This document shows positions 25,067-34,135 of a stretch of DNA of 64,000 nucleotides, in pieces. The stretch spans positions 1 through 64,000 of the forward strand of contig CACXBB010000013.1 in assembly GCA_902765735.1 (NCBI GenBank), in the 5' to 3' direction. The notes beneath the pieces are model-generated. The model saw only the letters and a list, made by a program, of their open reading frames with translations. It did no database searches and was not told where the DNA came from. Made by a program: the position numbers and the translations under genes. Origin of the DNA: an uncultured Eubacteriales bacterium (GTDB taxonomy: Bacteria > Bacillota > Clostridia > Christensenellales > Aristaeellaceae). Position 1 is the stretch's first letter; each line of letters opens with the position of its first letter.

Positions 25067-26551
25067 CTACTCCGCCCACCCCTGCGCGCGCTTGACGGCG
25101 CGGCGCCACTGTCTGAGCAGGTGGCTGCGCTTTTCCTCGGGCATGGCGGGGTGGAACTCCCGGTCGATGCCGCCCAGCTCGTTGAGGTCGGCGGTGGACC
25201 AGACGCCCACGGCCCGGCCGGCCAGCATCGCGGTGCCCTTGGCGGTGGTCTCGATCACCCGGGGGCGCACCACGCGGGCGTTGAGTATGTCGGCCTGGAA
25301 CTGCATCAGGAAGTTGTTGGCGCTGGCCCCGCCGTCCACCAGCAGTATCTCCGGCAGGGTGCCGGCGTCGGCGGCCATGGAGGCGATGACGTCCGCGGAC
25401 TGATAGGCGATGGACTCCAGCGCGGCCCGGACGATGTGCGCCCGCCCGGTGCCCCGGGTGAGGCCCACGATGGTGCCGCGGCTGTACATGTCCCAGTGGG
25501 GCGCGCCCAGGCCGGTGAAGGCGGGCACGAAGTACACGTTGCCGTTGTCGCTGACCTGCAGGGCCACGGGCTCGGTCTCGGCGGCGCAGGACACCAGTCC
25601 CATCTCGTCCCGGAGCCACTGGACCACCGCGCCGCCCACGAACACGCTACCCTCCAGCGCGTAGCGGGGCTGGCCGTCGATGCGCCAGGCCACGGTGGTG
25701 ATCAGGTTCTGCATGGACTTCACCGGCGTCTTGCCCGTGTTCATCAGCACGAAGCAGCCGGTGCCGTAGGTGTTCTTGCACATGCCCGGGGCAAAGCAGC
25801 CCTGGCCGAACAGCGCCGCGTGCTGGTCGCCCGCCATGGCGGCGATGGGGATCTCCCGGCCCAGGATGGACTTGTCCAGCATGCCGATCACCCCGGAGGA
25901 ATCCACCACCCTCGGCAGCACCTGCGGCGGGATGTCCATGGCGCGCAGCAGCACCTCGTCCCACTGCTGGGTGTAGATGTTGTAGAGCATGGTGCGCCCG
26001 GCGTTGGTGGCGTCGGTGACGTGCACGTGGTCGGGGGTCAGGTTCCAGGCAAGGAAGCTGTCCACCGTGCCGAAGCACAGCTCGCCCTTCTCCGCCCGGT
26101 CCCGCGCGCCGGGGATGGCGTCCAGCATCCATTGCAGCTTCGTGCCCGAGAAGTAGGCGTCCGGCACCAGGCCGGTGCGGTCCCGGAGCACGTTGCCCAG
26201 GCCGTCCTTTTTCAGCCGCTCCACCAGCGGCGCAGTGCGGCGGCACTGCCACACGATGGCGTTGCACAGCGGCTTCCCGGTGGCCCGGTCCCACAGAAGC
26301 GTGGTTTCGCGCTGGTTGGTGATGCCGATGGCCGCGATGTCCTGAACGTCCACGCCGGACTTCTCCACCGCGATCTTCAGCGCGGCGATCTGGCTTTTGA
26401 GGATGTCCTCGGGCCGGTGCTCCACCCAGCCCGGGTGGGGATAGAGCTGCTCGAATTCGATGTTGTGGACCGAGACGATGTTGGCCGCCTCGTCGAATAC
26501 CACCGCGCGGGAGCTGGTGGTGCCCTGGTCCAGCGCCACGATGTACTTCAT
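25067..26551 (-). CDS. glpK: glycerol kinase
   Basis: A 494-residue FGGY kinase that phosphorylates glycerol to sn-glycerol 3-phosphate. The start [13 protein letters not shown] is the glycerol-kinase phosphate-1 motif. [19 protein letters not shown] and the C-terminal [16 protein letters not shown] signature are typical. Length is normal. The start has GGAGG. No glpF or glpD is adjacent. Confidence 0.97.
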   Translation of the reverse strand: MKYIVALDQGTTSSRAVVFDEAANIVSVHNIEFEQLYPHPGWVEHRPEDILKSQIAALKIAVEKSGVDVQDIAAIGITNQRETTLLWDRATGKPLCNAIVWQCRRTAPLVERLKKDGLGNVLRDRTGLVPDAYFSGTKLQWMLDAIPGARDRAEKGELCFGTVDSFLAWNLTPDHVHVTDATNAGRTMLYNIYTQQWDEVLLRAMDIPPQVLPRVVDSSGVIGMLDKSILGREIPIAAMAGDQHAALFGQGCFAPGMCKNTYGTGCFVLMNTGKTPVKSMQNLITTVAWRIDGQPRYALEGSVFVGGAVVQWLRDEMGLVSCAAETEPVALQVSDNGNVYFVPAFTGLGAPHWDMYSRGTIVGLTRGTGRAHIVRAALESIAYQSADVIASMAADAGTLPEILLVDGGASANNFLMQFQADILNARVVRPRVIETTAKGTAMLAGRAVGVWSTADLNELGGIDREFHPAMPEEKRSHLLRQWRRAVKRAQGWAE

Positions 26552-26572
26552 AATGCTTATCCTCCATATACG

Positions 26573-26605
26573 AAGACGGACTGCCGGGTGGACAGTCCGT
26601 CTTTT
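26573..26605. terminator. hairpin between the acidic-protein gene and glpK
   Basis: AAGACGGACTG and CAGTCCGTCTT pair across a 9-base loop. The T-run (TTTTG) is on the plus strand, so for the minus-strand genes it is at best a weak terminator or a processing hairpin. Confidence 0.5.
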
Positions 26606-26618
26606 GATGCTTCATGAT

Positions 26619-28916
26619 TTATCCCACGGAGTTCGCGGCCTGCTGCTCGGCGGGCTGCGCCTCTTCCTCGGCGTCGTCGGCGAATTCGGAATCGTCGAAG
26701 TCGCCCTCCTCGAATTCCTCCGACCCGGCGTCCTCGTCAAAGCTGTCGTCCTCGATTTCGGGCTCGGCGGTGGCGGGGATGGCGGTGGGGGCGTTCTGGT
26801 CGCCGGCGGCGTTGAAGGCCTCCACGCCGGTGATGGCGCCGGTGTCGGCGCTATTGCCCGCGCTGTTCTGCTTGAAGTTCTGGCTGGGCAGCAGTATGGT
26901 GACCACGCGGCGGGGCATCTTCGCGGCGATGCCGTCCAGATTGACGACGTTGAACACGTTGAGCAGGTTCATGATCACCACGAACACCAGCACCACGACC
27001 ACGGCGGTCAGGAAGCCCTTCAGGATGCCCAGTAGGGCGTGGCCGAAGCCGGAGCCCTCGTCGTCCTCGTCGTCGTCGTAATCGTCGTCATCGTCATCGT
27101 CGTCTTCGTCGTCCTCGTCGTCGTCATAGTCGTCGAAGTCGTCCTCGAAGGCGTCGAAATCGTCGTCTTCCTCGTCGTCCTCGTCGTCATGGCCCTTGCG
27201 CGCCTTGCGGGCGAAGCGGCCGCGGCGGGGCTTTTCATCCTCCTCGTCGTCCTCTTCGTCGTCCGCGTCGGCGTCGTCGTCCTCGTCGTCTTCCTCGTCG
27301 TCCTCGTCATAGCGGGCGCGGCGTCCGAACAGGCCGCGGCGGGGCTTTTTCTCCACCTCGTCGTCCTCTTCTTCGTCGTCCACGTCGTCCTCGTCGTCTT
27401 CTTCCTCTTCCTCGTCCTCATCCCTGGACTTGCGGCGGAAGCCGAACAGGCCGCGGCGGACGGGCTCTTCCTCCTCGTCCTCGTCGTCCTCATCCTCGTC
27501 CTCCGCGTCCGCCTCTTCGACGGCGGGCTTCCGGTTGGCCTTTTTGTAGACGGGCTTGAACTCGCGGGTGGGCTCGTCCACCAGGGACATGTCCTCTTCG
27601 GTGGCGGGCTCGGCGTTGACGATGCCCTCGGTCACATCCTCGATGGTATCGGCCTCCAGCGGCTGGTCGCTGAACAGATCGATCACCTCGGAGACCTCCT
27701 CCTGGGCGGCTTCCGCGGTCTCCACCGCCGCCGCTTCGGTCGCCTCGGCGGCCTTCGCCGCGGCCTCGGCGGCTTCGGCGGCTTCCTTCGCCGCCTGCTC
27801 CGCGGCCAGTCGCGCGGCGCGCTCGCGGCGCTCGCGGCGGGACATGCCCGTGGTCTCCATGCCGGCGGCCAGCGCGTCGGTCAGCTCGGGATTGATCTTG
27901 TTCACATCCGCCATGTCAAGTCCTCCTTCAAAGTCATCGGCCTCGGCCATGCTGCCGTGCCGGGGGCCGGGACGGCCCGCTGTCGGGGTATCGTATGCGT
28001 CGTCCTCGGGGAGATCCTGCGCCTCGGCTTCCGTTTCGTCGTTCACGGAGGGCTCGTAGACGTTGTCCCCGTCGTCGTAATCCCCGTCGTCGTAGTCCTC
28101 TTCGTCGTAATCCTCTTCGTCGTCCGGCGCGGCGTTCTCAAACTCGTCCTCGTCGATGGGCACCACGAACTTCCTGAGGAACTTCTTGAAGCCCTTGACC
28201 GGCTTGCCGTCCGCCGGGGCTTCGTCGTCCTCGAGGTCTTCGCCGTCCTCCGCGTCGTTTTGCGGCGCTCTGCGGCGGTCGCGGCGGCTGCGGGGCGCGC
28301 TCTCCGCGCTCCAGGCGTCCTCCAGATCCTCGGCCAGCGGGGCGTCCTCCGCCTCCGCGGGGACCTCGGCATCCCCGGGCGCTTCGGCATCGTCGGTCGC
28401 GGGCGCGTCGGTCACGGCCTCGGGATCGTCGCCTTCGTCATAGTCCTCGTCGTCGTAATCGCCGTCGTCGTAGTCCTCCGCCGGCTCGCCCTTCCTGCGC
28501 GCCAGGCGGCTGCGAATGCCGTGGAACGCCTTGATGAAGGGATCGAAGGGGTTCGGATTGCCGGCATCCTCGGGTTCGGCGTCGTCGTAGTCCTCATCCT
28601 CGGGATAGTCCTCCGGCGCATCGGCGTAGTCCCCGGCATCCTCCGTCGGTTCGGCCTCCACCGGCGCCTCCGGCAGGACCTCGCCGGGCGCTTCGGCCTC
28701 CGCCGCGGGCTCGACAGTCTCGGGCGGCTCGACCGCCGCGACTTCCTCGGGGACCTCCGGCTCGACGGGCGCCTGGGGACGCGCGGCCTTCGGCGGCTCG
28801 GGCGCGGCTGCGGGCTTTTCCCGGCCGGCCTGGCGTTCGCGGTTTTTATATTCTTCATGCCGCCTGCGCAGCTCGAAATAATCCAGGGACGGATTGTTGT
28901 CCTGTCTGTTGCTCAT
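26619..28916 (-). CDS. very acidic, repeat-containing single-pass membrane protein
   Basis: The 765-residue product (ATG 28916) is dominated by Asp, Glu, Ala and Pro. Three copies of a basic patch, roughly PRRG(L/R)F(G/A)-x-(R/K), are each followed by 20-40 nearly pure Asp/Glu residues (residues 480-630). One hydrophobic helix (about 640-660, AVVVVLVFVVIMNLL) is followed by a ~105-residue acidic tail. The first 40 residues (SLDYFELRRRHEEYKNRER) and a middle segment rich in Ala and Glu (residues 340-400) look helical. No known domain is recognised. The alternating charge suggests binding to a basic partner, metal or wall polymer, or phase separation. A TTG start 18 bases upstream is possible. 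Confidence 0.8.
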   Translation of the reverse strand: MSNRQDNNPSLDYFELRRRHEEYKNRERQAGREKPAAAPEPPKAARPQAPVEPEVPEEVAAVEPPETVEPAAEAEAPGEVLPEAPVEAEPTEDAGDYADAPEDYPEDEDYDDAEPEDAGNPNPFDPFIKAFHGIRSRLARRKGEPAEDYDDGDYDDEDYDEGDDPEAVTDAPATDDAEAPGDAEVPAEAEDAPLAEDLEDAWSAESAPRSRRDRRRAPQNDAEDGEDLEDDEAPADGKPVKGFKKFLRKFVVPIDEDEFENAAPDDEEDYDEEDYDDGDYDDGDNVYEPSVNDETEAEAQDLPEDDAYDTPTAGRPGPRHGSMAEADDFEGGLDMADVNKINPELTDALAAGMETTGMSRRERRERAARLAAEQAAKEAAEAAEAAAKAAEATEAAAVETAEAAQEEVSEVIDLFSDQPLEADTIEDVTEGIVNAEPATEEDMSLVDEPTREFKPVYKKANRKPAVEEADAEDEDEDDEDEEEEPVRRGLFGFRRKSRDEDEEEEEDDEDDVDDEEEDDEVEKKPRRGLFGRRARYDEDDEEDDEDDDADADDEEDDEEDEKPRRGRFARKARKGHDDEDDEEDDDFDAFEDDFDDYDDDEDDEDDDDDDDDYDDDEDDEGSGFGHALLGILKGFLTAVVVVLVFVVIMNLLNVFNVVNLDGIAAKMPRRVVTILLPSQNFKQNSAGNSADTGAITGVEAFNAAGDQNAPTAIPATAEPEIEDDSFDEDAGSEEFEEGDFDDSEFADDAEEEAQPAEQQAANSVG

Positions 28917-28973
28917 CGCATAACCGCCTCTCAATACGTGTCCACATACACATGGACATAACTATACATATCC

Positions 28974-29002
28974 ATTATACCTGTAATCGGCCATTCTTGC
29001 AA
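28974..29002 (-). promoter_or_regulatory. promoter of the acidic-protein gene
   Basis: On the minus strand TTGCAA and TATAAT are separated by 17 bases, about 60 bases before the ATG. Confidence 0.75.
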
Positions 29003-29113
29003 GGGTTCAGCGGCAGTTGACTGAAATATTTACGAATTTGCGCGAAAACAGCGCACAATGCCGCATAGTATGAAAGCGAAGCCGTGATCCACTTTTCCAA
29101 GGAGGTTCCAATC

Positions 29114-30184
29114 ATGAGCAAAAACGAATACCGCCGCGCCTTCATCATGCTGAGGCCCGCCATAACGGGCGCAAGCGGCCATGTGCGGCTGGAGCGGCGC
29201 ACCATGACGGGGAGCATGTATTTCATCGTGTCGGGCCAGGGGGAGGGCTGGCGGGCGGCGCTGGTGGGCCAGCGGGGCCGGGAGTACTTCGCCGCCGACC
29301 TGGGGGAGCTGAAGCGCGACGGCCGGGGACAGCTGACGCTGGCCTACGCCTTCGACCCGCGCAGCATCGACGGGCGGCCGCTGGAGGCCTATCAGCTGAT
29401 CGTGGTGGCCCAGATCGCGCCGGAGAGCTGCCAGGTGGCGCTGACCGGCAACGTGGAGGGGGCTTATCCGCTGGACCCCGCGGCCGTGCGGGAGGTGACC
29501 TGCGCGCTGTACCGGGCTGACGTGCCCGCCGAGGACCTGCCCCCGGCTGAGGAGGCGACGTTCGACATGGCCGCCGCGCCCGCCAACGCCGAGGTGACGA
29601 TGCCCGAACCATCGCCGGAAGCCGCGCCGGAGCCGACACCTGAACCGACGCCTGAGCCGGTGCCGGAACCTGTGCCGGAACCTGTGCCGGAACCGACACC
29701 CATGCCGGAACCGACGCCTGCGCCCGCGCCGGAGCCGACGCCGGAGCCGACACCCGCACACGAGCCGATGCCGGAACTGACGCCGACACCTGTGTCGGAG
29801 CCTGTGCCTGAAATGACGCCCGAGTCCCAGCGGACAAAGATCTACACGCGCATGCGTAGCTCCGCGACCATCGTGAAGGCCGAGGAGCCCCCGGCGCAGA
29901 CCGCGACAGGCTGGTGCGCGCAGGCGCAGGCCACGCCCTGCGTGATGCCGCTGGAGGATGGTTACACCTACATACGCATGCCGCTGCCGGCGGCCTGCGG
30001 GACGGAGTACTGCATGCTGGGAGTGCGGACGAAGTCGGGCCGGGTGCGGTCCGTGCGCTGCGCCGTGCCGGGGGCGTATGCCGACCAGCCGCCGCAGGGC
30101 ATGGCCGGGAGCGTCTGGCTCAGCGCGGGGGACGGCACTCCGACCGGGTACTGGGTGTTTACCGTGCCCTGTGAGGCGGGTTAG
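29114..30184 (+). CDS. protein with a Pro-Glu-Pro-Thr repeat linker between two unknown domains
   Basis: The ATG at 29114 follows AAGGAGG and gives 356 residues. An N-terminal domain (residues 5-150) is rich in beta-type residues. Residues 165-240 are a [12 protein letters not shown] repeat, a rigid extended spacer. A C-terminal domain of about 110 residues follows, with several Cys and aromatic residues. There is no signal peptide or membrane segment, so it appears cytoplasmic despite the wall-type linker. No family is recognised. It is divergent from the acidic-protein gene, about 200 bases apart, and the two could share regulation. Confidence 0.75.
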   Translation: MSKNEYRRAFIMLRPAITGASGHVRLERRTMTGSMYFIVSGQGEGWRAALVGQRGREYFAADLGELKRDGRGQLTLAYAFDPRSIDGRPLEAYQLIVVAQIAPESCQVALTGNVEGAYPLDPAAVREVTCALYRADVPAEDLPPAEEATFDMAAAPANAEVTMPEPSPEAAPEPTPEPTPEPVPEPVPEPVPEPTPMPEPTPAPAPEPTPEPTPAHEPMPELTPTPVSEPVPEMTPESQRTKIYTRMRSSATIVKAEEPPAQTATGWCAQAQATPCVMPLEDGYTYIRMPLPAACGTEYCMLGVRTKSGRVRSVRCAVPGAYADQPPQGMAGSVWLSAGDGTPTGYWVFTVPCEAG

Positions 30185-30420
30185 GGAGTAGGCAGTAGGG
30201 ACGCCATTCATGGCGTCCGGAGGGAGTAGGGGTTACGACCTCTTCCGGCGCTGCGCGCCACCTTCCCCTGAGAGGGGAAGGCTTTTGGAGGCCACTGTAG
30301 GGACGCCATTCATGGCGTCCGCTGATGGCGGAGTTACGACCTCTTCCGGCACTGCGCGCCACCTTCCCCTGAAGGGGAAGGCTTTTGGAGGCCATTGTAG
30401 GGACGCCATTCATGGCGTCC
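30182..30420. repeat. tandem compound repeat with three REP-like copies
   Basis: The 298 bases between the Pro/Glu protein and glyS hold no gene. After short 7-bp units (TAGGGAG, TAGGCAG) come three GTAG palindromes with the same stem GGACGCC/GGCGTCC at 30195-30218, 30297-30320 and 30397-30420. Two copies of a ~100-bp unit (30233-30332 and 30334-30425) each join a paired-hairpin element (CTTCCGGC, then ACCTTCCCC/GGGGAAGG) to one of the palindromes. This is tandem amplification of a compound unit. Confidence 0.88.
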
Positions 30421-30428
30421 GCGGATGG

Positions 30429-30465
30429 AAAAGAAGCCCCCCGAACGTCGGTCGGCGTTCGGGGG
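30429..30465 (-). terminator. intrinsic terminator of glyS
   Basis: On the minus strand a 10-bp stem (CCCCCGAACG with its complement) is followed by CTTCTTTT, 18 bases after the glyS stop. Confidence 0.85.
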
Positions 30466-30482
30466 TGTGTTTGTCATGGGTC

Positions 30483-31862
30483 TCAGAAATCGATCTTTTT
30501 CTCCAGCCAGGCCACCAGCTCGCTGACGGGCACCAGCTCCTGCTGCATGGTGTCGCGGTCGCGGACGGTGACGTTGCCGGTCTCGGCGGTATCGAAGTCC
30601 ACGCAGATGCAGTAGGGGATGCCGGCCTCGTCGGCGCGGCGGTAGCGCTTACCGATGGAGCCGGTCTCGTCGTAATCGCACATGAACTTCCTGGAGAGCA
30701 TGGCGTAGAGCTCACGGGCCTGCTCGCCCAGCTTGTTCTTCTGAAGCGGCATCACGCTCACCTTGTACGGGGCCAGCGCCGGGTGCAGCCGCAGCACCAC
30801 GCGGATGTCGCCGCCCTCGAGCTCCTCCTCGTCGTAGGCGTTGCACAGGAAGGCCAGCACGGCGCGGTCCACGCCCAGCGACGGCTCCACGCAGTAGGGG
30901 ATGAACTTCTCGTTGGTGACCGGGTCCAGGTACTCCATGGACTTGCCGGAGTGGTTCTGGTGCTGGGTCAGGTCGTAGTCGGTGCGGTCCGCCACGCCCC
31001 ACAGCTCGCCCCAGCCGAAGGGGAACAGGAACTCGAAGTCCGTGGTGGCCTTGGAGTAGAAGGCCAGCTTCTCGGGCTCATGGTCGCGAAGCCGCAGGTT
31101 CTCCTCCTTGATGCCCAGGGAGAGCAGCCAGTTTTTGCAGAAGGTGCGCCAGTAGTTGAACCACTCCAGGTCCTCGCCGGGCTTGCAGAAGAACTCCAGC
31201 TCCATCTGCTCGAACTCGCGCACGCGGAAGATGAAGTTGCCGGGGGTGATCTCGTTGCGGAAGGACTTGCCGATCTGGCAGATGCCGGCGGGCAGCTTCT
31301 TGCGGGTGGTGCGCATGGCGTTCTGGAAGTTGACGAATATGCCCTGCGCGGTCTCGGGCCGCAGGTAGATCTCGGCGGCGGAGTCCTCGTTGACGCCCTG
31401 ATAGGTCTTGAACATCAGGTTGAACTGGCGGATGCCGGTGAAGTCCTTCTTGCCGCAGACGGGGCACACGATGTCGTGCTCGGCGATGAAGCTCTCAAGC
31501 TCCTGGTTGGTCCAGCCGTCGCCGGTCTCCTCGCCCTTGGTGAAGTCCTCGATCAGCTTGTCGGCGCGGAATCGGGCTTTGCACGCCTTGCAGTCCATCA
31601 GCGGGTCGTTGAAGCCGCCCACGTGGCCGGAGGCCACCCACACCTCACGGTTCATCAGTATCGCGCAGTCCAGGCCTGTGTTGTAGGGGCTCTCCTGCAC
31701 GAACTTGCGCCACCAGGCCTTCTTGACGTTGTTCTTGAACTCCACGCCCAGCGGGCCGTAATCCCAGGTGTTGGCCAGGCCGCCGTAGATCTCGGAGCCG
31801 GCGAAGATGTAGCCGCGGTTCTTGCACAGCGCGACCAGCTTGTCCATCGTGAGCTTTGCCAT
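30483..31862 (-). CDS. glyS: glycyl-tRNA synthetase, alpha2 (dimeric) type
   Basis: A 459-residue class II synthetase that charges tRNA-Gly. The N-terminal [25 protein letters not shown], class II motif 2 around [21 protein letters not shown] (near 205-225) and a C-terminal anticodon-binding domain are typical of the single-subunit enzyme. Two zinc-type pairs, CKAC and CPVC, lie in the insertion near 100-150. The ATG at 31862 is preferred over an upstream GTG because AGAGGG precedes it. The leader is only about 35 bases, too short for a T-box. Confidence 0.96.
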   Translation of the reverse strand: MAKLTMDKLVALCKNRGYIFAGSEIYGGLANTWDYGPLGVEFKNNVKKAWWRKFVQESPYNTGLDCAILMNREVWVASGHVGGFNDPLMDCKACKARFRADKLIEDFTKGEETGDGWTNQELESFIAEHDIVCPVCGKKDFTGIRQFNLMFKTYQGVNEDSAAEIYLRPETAQGIFVNFQNAMRTTRKKLPAGICQIGKSFRNEITPGNFIFRVREFEQMELEFFCKPGEDLEWFNYWRTFCKNWLLSLGIKEENLRLRDHEPEKLAFYSKATTDFEFLFPFGWGELWGVADRTDYDLTQHQNHSGKSMEYLDPVTNEKFIPYCVEPSLGVDRAVLAFLCNAYDEEELEGGDIRVVLRLHPALAPYKVSVMPLQKNKLGEQARELYAMLSRKFMCDYDETGSIGKRYRRADEAGIPYCICVDFDTAETGNVTVRDRDTMQQELVPVSELVAWLEKKIDF

Positions 31863-31900
31863 TGCAGATACCCTCTTTTTCACAGTATTCAGTGATGTTT

Positions 31901-31929
31901 AGATTAACAGATTTCTTTGAGCTTTTCAA
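31901..31929 (-). promoter_or_regulatory. promoter of glyS
   Basis: On the minus strand TTGAAA and TAATCT are separated by 17 bases, about 40 bases before the start codon. Confidence 0.65.
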
Positions 31930-32006
31930 CCTGTCTGTGTTAAAACTGTTTTTGACAGGCTATTCCATAATGTGATGGTTTTTGGTATAATGGGTGGAGA
32001 GGGAAG

Positions 32007-32271
32007 TTGAGAATTGAAAATTGAGAATTGAGAATTGAGAATTGAGAATTGAGAATTGGAGATAGCCGCTGCCGCGCAGAGACACGGGGGGCGGGGGACG
32101 ACCTCTTTCGTCTTGCGCTTTGCGCAATCCACCTTCCCCTGAAGGGGAAGGCATGGGCATACCCATAGTAGGGGGCATTCTATAATTCCCAATTCTCTAT
32201 TCCCAATTTGCGGTAAGGGGACGGGGCATTCCATAATTCTCAATTCTCCATTCTCAATTCTCAATTATCCC
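32007..32271. repeat. nested cassette bounded by TTGAGAA heptamer arrays
   Basis: The region between glyS and the LCP gene holds no gene. The left array is eight 7-bp units, mostly TTGAGAA (32007-32062). The right array is the inverse, TTCTCAA-type, at 32237-32271, with an inner array TTCCCAA/TTCTCTA near 32186-32206. Inside are GCCGCTGCCGCG (32065-32076, shared with the cassette at 24851) and a paired-hairpin element (GACGACCTCTTTCG, then CACCTTCCCC/GGGGAAGG) near 32098-32152. Confidence 0.88.
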
Positions 32272-32298
32272 AAACACGACACTCACGCTGGTGATAAA

Positions 32299-33279
32299 AT
32301 GTACTACGAACCCTACAAAGGCAAAAAGAAGGGCAGGGCCAGAAAGCGCAGGAGCTTCGGCGAATGGCTGTTGCAGGGCCTCTTGAAGCTGATTGCGCTG
32401 ATATTGGCGATTGCCCTTATGGTGCTGGGGCTTTTGTACGCCCTGCCGCCGGGGCTGTTTGCCGTGGAGCCGGAGGGCGTGAACCTGGCGCTGACGGACG
32501 GCCTGCCGCTGAGCTGTGTGAACGTGCTGCTGTTGGGCGTGGACGACCTGCGGGAGGGCGCGCAGCGCAGCGACGCGGTGATGATCGCCTCCGTCGGCTA
32601 CGGCAGATTCAAGCTGACCAGCGTGATGCGCGATACCCTTGTGGAGATCCCCGGCCACGGCAGGAACAAGCTCAACGCCGCCTACGCCTACGGGGGCGCG
32701 GAGATGGTCATGCGCACGCTGAACCAGAACTTCGGGCTGAACATCATGCACTACGCCCAGGTGGACTACGTGGCGCTGGCGCGGGTGATCGACGCCATCG
32801 GGGGCGTGGAGATCACCATCACCGACGCCGAGCGGGAGCGCCTGAATGCCACCATGCTGGAGGCCCGCAGGGTGTTCAAGCCGCTGGGCTACACCGCCCG
32901 GGAGGTCACCCGCTACGGCGATGACATCCCGCTGGACGGCCTGCAGGCCGCGTCCTACGCGCGGATCCGCAAGATCGACTCCGATTACATGCGCACCAGC
33001 CGCCAGCGTACGCTGATCGCGGCCATCCTGAAAAAGATACGCTCGAACCTGTGGAACCCCGTCATGATGGCCCGGCTGGCCCGCACGGTGACGGAATCCG
33101 TCAACACCAACATGTCGCTTTTGCAGATACTGTCTCTGGGCGAAAAGGGCCTGCTGGCCGGGAGCGTGGAGCAGCTTCGGCTACCGGTGGAGGGCAGCTT
33201 TACAGACGACGGCGCGAAGCTCGACGTCACCAGCTATCCCGCCAACCACGACGCCTTCTTACAGTTCGTATACGGTTAG
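32299..33279 (+). CDS. LytR-CpsA-Psr (LCP) family wall polymer transferase
   Basis: A 326-residue membrane-anchored enzyme of the type that transfers undecaprenyl-linked polymers such as teichoic acid to peptidoglycan. A basic cytoplasmic N-terminus and one transmembrane helix (about residues 27-50) precede the LCP domain. VNVLLLGVDD, RSDAVMIASV, LTSVMRDTLVEIPG and GRNKLNAAYAYGG give the conserved Asp/Arg set, with ASYARIRKIDSDYMRTSRQR near 215-235. It stands alone; ribosome site and promoter are weak. Confidence 0.92.
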   Translation: MYYEPYKGKKKGRARKRRSFGEWLLQGLLKLIALILAIALMVLGLLYALPPGLFAVEPEGVNLALTDGLPLSCVNVLLLGVDDLREGAQRSDAVMIASVGYGRFKLTSVMRDTLVEIPGHGRNKLNAAYAYGGAEMVMRTLNQNFGLNIMHYAQVDYVALARVIDAIGGVEITITDAERERLNATMLEARRVFKPLGYTAREVTRYGDDIPLDGLQAASYARIRKIDSDYMRTSRQRTLIAAILKKIRSNLWNPVMMARLARTVTESVNTNMSLLQILSLGEKGLLAGSVEQLRLPVEGSFTDDGAKLDVTSYPANHDAFLQFVYG

Positions 33280-33305
33280 CGCGGCGGACGTCCCCAACAA
33301 TTCAC

Positions 33306-33334
33306 TTGCCACGCCCGTCAAAATGACGTATAAT
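33306..33334 (+). promoter_or_regulatory. promoter of parAB
   Basis: TTGCCA and TATAAT are separated by 17 bases, 33 bases before the parA start. Confidence 0.78.
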
Positions 33335-33367
33335 GATAACTACCAATATCGGAACGGGTGAATACGA

Positions 33368-34132
33368 TTGACGAAGATTATCGCGATTACGAACCAGAAG
33401 GGCGGGGTCGGAAAGACGACCACCGCCGTGAACCTGAGCGCGCTGGTGGCCGAGTCCGGCAAGCGCGTGCTGCTGGTGGACATCGACCCCCAGGGCAACG
33501 CCACCAGCGGCCTGGGCAAATCGGACACGGACGACAACACCGTCTACGAGGTGCTGCTGGGCGAGGCGGCGGCGAGGGACGCCGTCGTGCCCACGGGCTT
33601 CGGCGGGCTGGACCTGATGCCCACCTCCATAGAGCTGGCGGGGGCCGAGATCGAGCTGGTGTCGGTAGATAAGCGGGAGGGACTGTTAAAAAAAGCCCTC
33701 GAGGACATAAAGAATGACTACGACTACATATTCATAGACTGTCCGCCCTCGCTGAGCCTGCTGACGCTCAACGCGCTGACGGCGGCGGACAGCGTGCTGA
33801 TCCCGATACAGTGCGAATACTACGCGCTGGAGGGCGTGGGCCAGCTCGTGAACACCGTCAAGCTCATCCGCATGAAGCTGAACCCCGATCTGAAGGTGGA
33901 GGGCATACTGCTGACCATGTTCGACGCCCGCACGAACCTGTGCGCCCAGGTGGTGCAGGAGGTGCGCAACCACTTCCGGGACGAGGCCTTTGACACGATG
34001 ATCCCCCGCAACGTGCGCCTGAGCGAGGCGCCCAGCTACGGCATGCCGATCCACCTGTACGATCCCCGGTGCGCCGGGGCGCAGGCGTACCGCGAGCTGG
34101 CGGCGGAGCTGATAGAAAGAAACGAGGTGTAA
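33368..34132 (+). CDS. parA: chromosome partitioning ATPase ParA/Soj
   Basis: A 254-residue deviant-Walker ATPase. KGGVGKTT (residues 11-18) with the signature Lys, the A' motif LLVDIDPQGNATSG and Walker B YIFIDCPPSLSLLTLNAL identify ParA/Soj, which with ParB-parS organises the origin region. The N-terminus is short, as in chromosomal Soj. The start is TTG at 33368; no in-frame ATG fits. parB follows after three bases. Confidence 0.96.
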   Translation: MTKIIAITNQKGGVGKTTTAVNLSALVAESGKRVLLVDIDPQGNATSGLGKSDTDDNTVYEVLLGEAAARDAVVPTGFGGLDLMPTSIELAGAEIELVSVDKREGLLKKALEDIKNDYDYIFIDCPPSLSLLTLNALTAADSVLIPIQCEYYALEGVGQLVNTVKLIRMKLNPDLKVEGILLTMFDARTNLCAQVVQEVRNHFRDEAFDTMIPRNVRLSEAPSYGMPIHLYDPRCAGAQAYRELAAELIERNEV

Positions 34133-34135
34133 GCC

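Noticed and set aside
27039..28961. 640-codon open frame on the plus strand, antisense to the acidic protein
   Set aside because: It is the mirror of repetitive Asp/Glu codons and translates to Val/Leu/Ile-rich low complexity without a ribosome site.
30195..30420. Regular palindromes resembling a CRISPR array
   Set aside because: Only three copies, the interval DNA is itself a repeat rather than unique spacers, and no cas gene is present.
31863..32000. T-box leader for glyS
   Set aside because: The promoter places the transcript start about 35 bases from the ATG, too short, and no T-box sequence is seen.
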